From: Clostridiales bacterium
GTDB taxonomy: Bacteria; Bacillota; Clostridia; Oscillospirales; Acutalibacteraceae
Assembly: GCA_021200555.1 (NCBI GenBank)
Contig: JAJQGK010000078.1
Location: forward strand, 1 to 45,401
Length of the DNA: 45,401 nt
Direction of reading: 5' to 3'
Shown here: positions 41,033-45,401 of the stretch, piece after piece
Position numbering within the stretch: position 1 is the first letter of the stretch
Layout of the letters: each line of letters opens with the position of its first letter
Program-made: the position numbers and the translations under genes
Notes under the pieces: model-generated
Told to the model about the DNA's origin: nothing
Database searches by the model: none
The model's input: only the letters and a program-made list of their open reading frames with translations

Positions 41033-41707
41033 TCAGAGCTTGCGAAGGGCGTTGAAGTCGAGAATTTCAACGGTTCTGCCGTCTCTTTTTATAATTCCGT
41101 CATTTTCGAGAGTGTCAAAAGCCCTGTAAACGGAGGCTCTGCCTGTGTTAAGACTCTCCGCAACCTTTGTGATACTGTAGGGAAGTACGGATTTTTTTCC
41201 GTCTTTATCGCTGTGCTGCAAAATAAAGGCAGAAACCTTTTGAATTGCTTCCGGCTTTGTGAACGAGCTGATTTTTTTATTGAGAAAGTGGATTTTTTCG
41301 GACAATATGGTAATATAGCTTTCGCATACCTTGGGATAAGCCCTGAAAATGTTAATGAGATTTTCCTTTGACAGAAACATTAACGCAACCCTTTCATCGG
41401 CTGTGATTTCCGTGAGAAAGTTGTCTTCCTCGTAAAATATAGACGTCATGCCGAAAATATCACCCTGCTTCAGAACATTCATGAGTATATTTCCGCCCTT
41501 GCCGCTTCCGCTTTTTTTTGTGACTGAAACGGAACCCTTCAATATTATCACCAGCGAACGGGAATAATTATTCTCTGAAAAAATAATCTCATTTTTTTCC
41601 TTTGTGACAATCTCGCCGAACTCATCGGCAATTTTCTCAAGGCCGCCGTCATCAACAGATTGAAAAAGATCACAGCTTTGAAGTCCCTTTAAATACGAGT
41701 TTCTCAA
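41033..41707 (-). CDS. Crp/Fnr-family transcriptional regulator
   Basis: A 224-residue regulator. Residues about 12-125 are the cyclic-nucleotide-binding-like beta roll (FQSVDDGGLEKIADEFGEIV, ILKGSVSVTKKSG, QGDIFGMTSIFYE); then the long dimer helix, then a winged helix-turn-helix (YSITKVAESLNTGRASVYRAFDTLENDGII, recognition helix near 192-200). The FNR Cys cluster is missing (only Cys12 and one further Cys), and the cAMP-pocket Arg-Ala pair is not evident, so the signal is unknown. The start is TTG at 41707, with GGGGG 9 bases before it. It lies directly ahead of the ABC/FNT genes on the same strand, with a perfect-armed palindrome over its promoter, which points to autoregulation and control of the transport genes. 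Confidence 0.88.
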   Translation of the reverse strand: MRNSYLKGLQSCDLFQSVDDGGLEKIADEFGEIVTKEKNEIIFSENNYSRSLVIILKGSVSVTKKSGSGKGGNILMNVLKQGDIFGMTSIFYEEDNFLTEITADERVALMFLSKENLINIFRAYPKVCESYITILSEKIHFLNKKISSFTKPEAIQKVSAFILQHSDKDGKKSVLPYSITKVAESLNTGRASVYRAFDTLENDGIIKRDGRTVEILDFNALRKL

Positions 41708-41725
41708 TTTTTTAAGCCCCCATTT

Positions 41726-41741
41726 TGTATCACATGATACA
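41726..41741. promoter_or_regulatory. Probable operator of the Crp-type regulator
   Basis: TGTATCA-CA-TGATACA has perfect 7-bp arms around a 2-base centre. It directly follows the -10 box and covers the expected transcription start of the regulator gene, where a bound dimer would block initiation. A half-site TGTATCA recurs at 41029-41035, at the end of the regulator gene. Confidence 0.7.
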
Positions 41742-41769
41742 TTTTAACATGGAAAATATTCTTTGTCAA
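41741..41769 (-). promoter_or_regulatory. Sigma-A promoter of the Crp-type regulator gene
   Basis: Minus strand TTGACA (41769-41764) and TAAAAT (41746-41741) with a 17-base spacer, 34 bases upstream of the TTG start; the palindromic operator starts at its -10. Confidence 0.75.
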
Positions 41770-41785
41770 TAGTAAGTTAAAGAAA

Positions 41786-41815
41786 AAGACAGGACAGCCG
41801 AAACTGCCCCGTCTT
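41786..41815 (-). terminator. Rho-independent terminator after the metallophosphoesterase gene
   Basis: On the minus strand AAGACGGGGCAG and CTGTCCTGTCTT pair with two mismatches around a 6-base loop, followed by a T-rich tail TTTTTCTTT. It ends the transcript before the regulator promoter. Confidence 0.75.
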
Positions 41816-41840
41816 AATATTCTCTCTTTCTTCTATTTTA

Positions 41841-44800
41841 TCATTCAACAAAATACATCGTTGTAATTTTGCTTATCAAATTGAGAATTTTAACAATAAA
41901 TTCGCCTATTTTTGCAAGGAAGCTGAAGAACCCGCTGCTTGAACTGTTTTGCGTGGCGGCTGAAACATCCTCACAGTCTCCGGCATATTCGCCCTGAGTT
42001 GTATCCTTTTGAATTGCAAAGGAGTCAACCTTTGTCACGGTGTCGCCGTCAACCTTATAGGAATCGAAGTAAAGTACTCCGCCGTCAATTTGGATTGCCG
42101 AGAATATAGACGCATCAGCAACCTTTATTACCTCTGCTCTGGGGAACAGGTCATCCGTAAGAGAGGAGTCCTTTTGCAGATATGTCTTAACGCCTGCCGT
42201 GCCGCTGATAACATAGGTAGTGCCTGTGGGCAAAACGTCTGTCTTGTAAAGATTGCCGTTGTAACTGAGCAAAATTCTCTGACTGTCTGTTACCGCATTG
42301 CTGTCAAGGGAATACGTTCTCATATAAACATGGTCGTGCCCCTGGAGAACAAGGTCGATGTCAAGCTCCGGCATAAGAGTTGAAAGCTGTGTCCTTATGG
42401 CGGTAACGTCGTCGTCATCGTAATGAGAACCGTTAGAGTAAACAGCCTTGTGGATTGCGACAATTTTCCATTGAGCGTCGCTGGAGGCTGCGTCCTCTCT
42501 CAGCCATTCGATCTGCGTGTCGGACAGAGCGTTGTCCTCGCCCAAATCGTTGGAGTTAAGCACCATAATATGTACATTGTTGTAGTCAAAGGAGTAGTAA
42601 ACACCTGATGCGGTGTCCTGTTCGGGAAGATTGGATAAAGCAAAATAATTGACCGTTGCATAATCCTCTTTTTCCTCGTGGTTGCCCGTTGCAGGCATAA
42701 GATATGTGTTGAGAAGGTTTGACGATGCCGAGTCAAACATCCACTGCCACTGGTAGGAGTTGTTTCCGTGATCCACCAAGTCGCCGGTGTTCAGTATGAA
42801 TTTGGCGTCGGGATAAAGCTCAAACGCCGTTTCAACCACATTTGCCCAGCTGCGTTCGTATTGCTCAAGAGTCTGTGATTGAGGGTCGGACATGTGGAAG
42901 AATGTCACCTTATCCGATCCGTCTGCGGTTTCAATCGTGCCGGTCTCGCTCCACCAGCCCTTTTCCGCATCGCCGACACGGTAATAATAAGTTGCGCCTT
43001 CTTCAAGATCGGACAGATATACGGTATGCTTGTTTAGGATGAAATCATAGCTAAAGAACCCGAACACGCCGAAATCTATGCCGTAATAAGTCTGCTCCGA
43101 CTCCTGAGTTGAATACTCAATTGTAAAATCTGCGTCGGTTGTTGGAGTGCCGGTAAATTCCGTAAATTCATCCGCTTTGTAAATTTCGATATCGCAGCCG
43201 GTCACAGTGCTTTTGCTGAACCAGTTGATGTTTGCGGAAGTACTGTCTGCGCCCAGTGTTACGGAGAGCATTGTGGGAAGTCTGTAATTTTCGGAGGTTG
43301 CCTCAACTTCGCAGGATTCTGTCGAGTACGTAACATGATTGTCTCCCAGCTCTTGAGGATTACTGTCCGTTACAAAGTCGCCTGCGCAATATGCAAGCTC
43401 TGCGCCGATAGACTCATATTGACTTTCGGTAACGTACTCCTGAAGAAGCAGCTGATCCAAAATATCGTAAATGCTTGAATAGGGGAGAACGTCAAATTCA
43501 AAAATTGTGTCCACAAGATTTTGATAGGATGTGTCGTTTCTCAGGAACTTTGTGACAAAGTAATTCATTGTGCAGCCTAAGGTTTTGCCTATAAGAGAAT
43601 CCTGATTAAAGAGCTTGTTTACTCTGACGTTTATTTTTGAGAGGATTGCGTCTTCAAGAACATCGTTTAAAACTATATCGATGAGAAAGTCAACGAAATC
43701 CTCAACAAATTCGACCTTTGTAAACTGCTGTAAAACATCCGTCACAAATGCGTCATCTGAAATATCCTCGTTGCCGGAATACCAATAGTACATTGCGCTG
43801 AGTATGAAGTCGCCCAATGTTCCGGGTGCGTCCGCATCGCCGAAATGATATGTGTCAATGAATTTTGTGCAGGGAACATCCGATACGGTATAATCGGCAA
43901 TCTTTGTGATAAGCTGTTCGCAGAGATCCAAAAGGGCAGTATAATCGTCCTTCAGATACAAATCTTCAATCTGCTCAAACAAATCGTCTATGAACCACAT
44001 GATATTTTCCACGGAGAAAATTACTTTATTGCCTATTTTAACCCCGTCGCCGATATAGTCGCTTAGGAATGACTCTAAAATATCCTCCAAGTCAATTCCC
44101 ATGGTCAAAAGGTACTCGTTAATTCCGCCCGCATCTATAATATCGTCAAGTTTGGGAAGAACGAAGGACTTGATAACGCCCATGAAAAACTCCGTCACGT
44201 CCGCATAACCGTCGTCGCTTGAACGTCCGCCGTAATTTATGGCAAAGGAGGCGGTGCTGAAGGGCTGCTCATATTCAACGCCGTTTACAACAACGCTGTG
44301 GGCATAGTCAACGTCAAGAGTCTCGTAGGACATTTCGCTTTCCCCGTTGCCGTAGGTCGTAATCTCAAGCTCTCGGATATAGTTGGGGAAGCCGGTAAGA
44401 GAGCCGACCTCGCAGTCATAAACAGTCTCACCGCTGTCGCTTGTTACGCTTGAAATGTCATTTGTGTGGAGATGACCGGTAAATACATAATGTATTCCGG
44501 CGTCGGCAAACTGCTCCGCAACGTATTCATAGTCGTCAACGCAGAATGCATAAGTTACAGAAGGCTCCAATTTCATGTGGGGAGCTACGCTGTGGTGCAT
44601 CATCAGAATGGGAGTCCTGCCCGATTCGTAAGCCTCGGCTGCCATTTCCTTAATCCATTCCATAAGTCCGTCGGAAATCATACCCTCCGTCTGATCCTTT
44701 GACGGCTCGTAAGCGTCATACTTACTGGAATCGGCGGCGATAAGCATATAGTTGTCGTCAAGCATTACGGCGTAGGACAATCCCCCTTGAGTCTCACCCT

Positions 44801-45359
44801 CCGGAGGAACATATTCGCTGTACGCATGGTCATAGCCCAAATTTTTGTAAACCTCTCTGAATTCCGCTTGAGTTATGCACCTTGCCTGTTCCGCGTAGCC
44901 GTTTTCGTAGGTTACTGCGGCATCATTGTTAATGTCGTGGTTGCCCGTAGTGACAAAAACCTCAATTCCCGTTTCCTCCTCAAAGGCTTCCAGCATAGAC
45001 GCAAGCTTAACATGAGCTTCATATTCGCTGTCCTTTGATAAATCTCCGGGGATAAACAGATATTTGATTCCCGTCTCCTGAGCCCGCTTTGCAATTGAAT
45101 CAAGCGCAGCCTGTGTGAGAGCCTCGGATTCGTTAAATTCCTTGCCCTCCATTTCACAGTATTCCAGCCACGCTTCGCAGTTGCCGCCTGTTAAGGATTG
45201 GGGATAGAGATGTATATCGGAAACGGCCGCAAAAGCCAAAGATGCAACAACTTCATCGTCAGAGGCAGAGTTTTCCTCTCCGCTTATGGCGATTGAAAAT
45301 GTTGACAGGAGCATACATACGGACATGATTACCGATAAAACCTTTGTTGAAAGCTTCAT
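41841..45359 (-). CDS. Large exported protein with two metallophosphoesterase domains
   Basis: A 1172-residue protein with a signal peptide at residues 1-26. The first calcineurin-like phosphoesterase covers about 40-350: VSDIHLY (Asp48, His50), FIPGDLS, TGNHDI, LMMHHS, FTGHLHTND, all metal ligands present. A helical region of about 290 residues follows, then a fibronectin-like domain (about 690-815, YYYRVGD) of the purple acid phosphatase type and a second phosphoesterase (about 818-1060): MSDPQ, NTGDLVDHG, ATGNHEEKEDY, IHKAVY, GHDHVYMRTY. The C terminus is an amphipathic, hydrophobic stretch (GFFSFLAKIGEFIVKILNLIS) with no LPXTG motif. It would release phosphate from extracellular substrates. 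Start at 45359 with AAAGGG upstream; a -10 TATAAT lies at 45398-45393 with its -35 off the window. Confidence 0.85.
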   Translation of the reverse strand: MKLSTKVLSVIMSVCMLLSTFSIAISGEENSASDDEVVASLAFAAVSDIHLYPQSLTGGNCEAWLEYCEMEGKEFNESEALTQAALDSIAKRAQETGIKYLFIPGDLSKDSEYEAHVKLASMLEAFEEETGIEVFVTTGNHDINNDAAVTYENGYAEQARCITQAEFREVYKNLGYDHAYSEYVPPEGETQGGLSYAVMLDDNYMLIAADSSKYDAYEPSKDQTEGMISDGLMEWIKEMAAEAYESGRTPILMMHHSVAPHMKLEPSVTYAFCVDDYEYVAEQFADAGIHYVFTGHLHTNDISSVTSDSGETVYDCEVGSLTGFPNYIRELEITTYGNGESEMSYETLDVDYAHSVVVNGVEYEQPFSTASFAINYGGRSSDDGYADVTEFFMGVIKSFVLPKLDDIIDAGGINEYLLTMGIDLEDILESFLSDYIGDGVKIGNKVIFSVENIMWFIDDLFEQIEDLYLKDDYTALLDLCEQLITKIADYTVSDVPCTKFIDTYHFGDADAPGTLGDFILSAMYYWYSGNEDISDDAFVTDVLQQFTKVEFVEDFVDFLIDIVLNDVLEDAILSKINVRVNKLFNQDSLIGKTLGCTMNYFVTKFLRNDTSYQNLVDTIFEFDVLPYSSIYDILDQLLLQEYVTESQYESIGAELAYCAGDFVTDSNPQELGDNHVTYSTESCEVEATSENYRLPTMLSVTLGADSTSANINWFSKSTVTGCDIEIYKADEFTEFTGTPTTDADFTIEYSTQESEQTYYGIDFGVFGFFSYDFILNKHTVYLSDLEEGATYYYRVGDAEKGWWSETGTIETADGSDKVTFFHMSDPQSQTLEQYERSWANVVETAFELYPDAKFILNTGDLVDHGNNSYQWQWMFDSASSNLLNTYLMPATGNHEEKEDYATVNYFALSNLPEQDTASGVYYSFDYNNVHIMVLNSNDLGEDNALSDTQIEWLREDAASSDAQWKIVAIHKAVYSNGSHYDDDDVTAIRTQLSTLMPELDIDLVLQGHDHVYMRTYSLDSNAVTDSQRILLSYNGNLYKTDVLPTGTTYVISGTAGVKTYLQKDSSLTDDLFPRAEVIKVADASIFSAIQIDGGVLYFDSYKVDGDTVTKVDSFAIQKDTTQGEYAGDCEDVSAATQNSSSSGFFSFLAKIGEFIVKILNLISKITTMYFVE

Positions 45360-45401
45360 AACAACACCCTTTCTATAAAATACTACTTTTGTATTATACA
45401 T

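Noticed and set aside
41033-41707. Oxygen-sensing FNR identity for the Crp-type regulator
   Set aside because: The four-Cys iron-sulfur cluster pattern is missing; only two Cys residues are visible and they are far apart.

Overview
The window reads as chromosomal DNA of an anaerobic, Gram-positive Clostridia-type bacterium (Bacillota), most likely a gut Oscillospirales/Eubacteriales relative. Signs are Bacillus/Clostridium-type ribosome binding sites, sigma-A promoters with 17-bp spacers, a Gram-positive LexA-like box at recA, DivIVA, lipoprotein signal peptides, and two genes of the sporulation toolkit (a BofA-family protein and a PdaA-type deacetylase). Placement below class is inference. 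There is no rRNA, tRNA, CRISPR array, phage or transposase gene.

Layout. 1-3200: a small Cys-rich protein, bofA, a secreted or membrane-tethered alpha/beta hydrolase, upp and the S4-domain ribosome-quality-control factor RqcP/YlmH. 3200-7030: a PutP-type Na+/proline symporter divergent from uxuA and a KDPG aldolase carrying an extra VOC domain, which together form the late steps of hexuronate breakdown. 7033-15491: an MscS channel, then a carbohydrate cluster built around a divergent promoter (GH38 alpha-mannosidase to the left; Gfo/Idh/MocA oxidoreductase and a GH106-like hydrolase to the right). 15509-24435: a flavin-binding-fold protein, a methyltransferase, the pcrA helicase with a DivIVA-family gene, another alpha/beta hydrolase, a SEDS (RodA/FtsW) polymerase, tsaE-tsaB, rpiB and rpmB. 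24600-28420: the recA-recX-rimO-pgsA run, headed by an SOS-type promoter. 28442-36620: a divergent GH95-like hydrolase, mnmA-nadA-pdaA, a lipoprotein, an SDR and alr. 36813-45401: a MntA-HepT toxin-antitoxin pair, a small non-autonomous inverted-repeat element, a regulated anion-transport locus (Crp-type regulator, three-gene ABC importer, FocA/NirC channel) and a very large exported protein with two metallophosphoesterase domains.

No single large novel defence or biosynthetic system is visible. The least ordinary items are: (i) a MITE-like 175-bp element with 19-bp inverted repeats, a second end abutting it and isolated ends elsewhere, whose ends supply stop codons to focA and putP; (ii) the Crp-type regulator/ABC/FNT locus with a perfect-armed operator over its own promoter; (iii) the aldolase-VOC fusion; (iv) the double metallophosphoesterase; (v) two genes (GH38 and pgsA) in which a hairpin separates the ribosome binding site from the start codon; and (vi) a GH95-like gene with a strong ribosome binding site but ACG where a start codon should be.

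All calls come from reading the sequence and recalling protein families; no database search was run.
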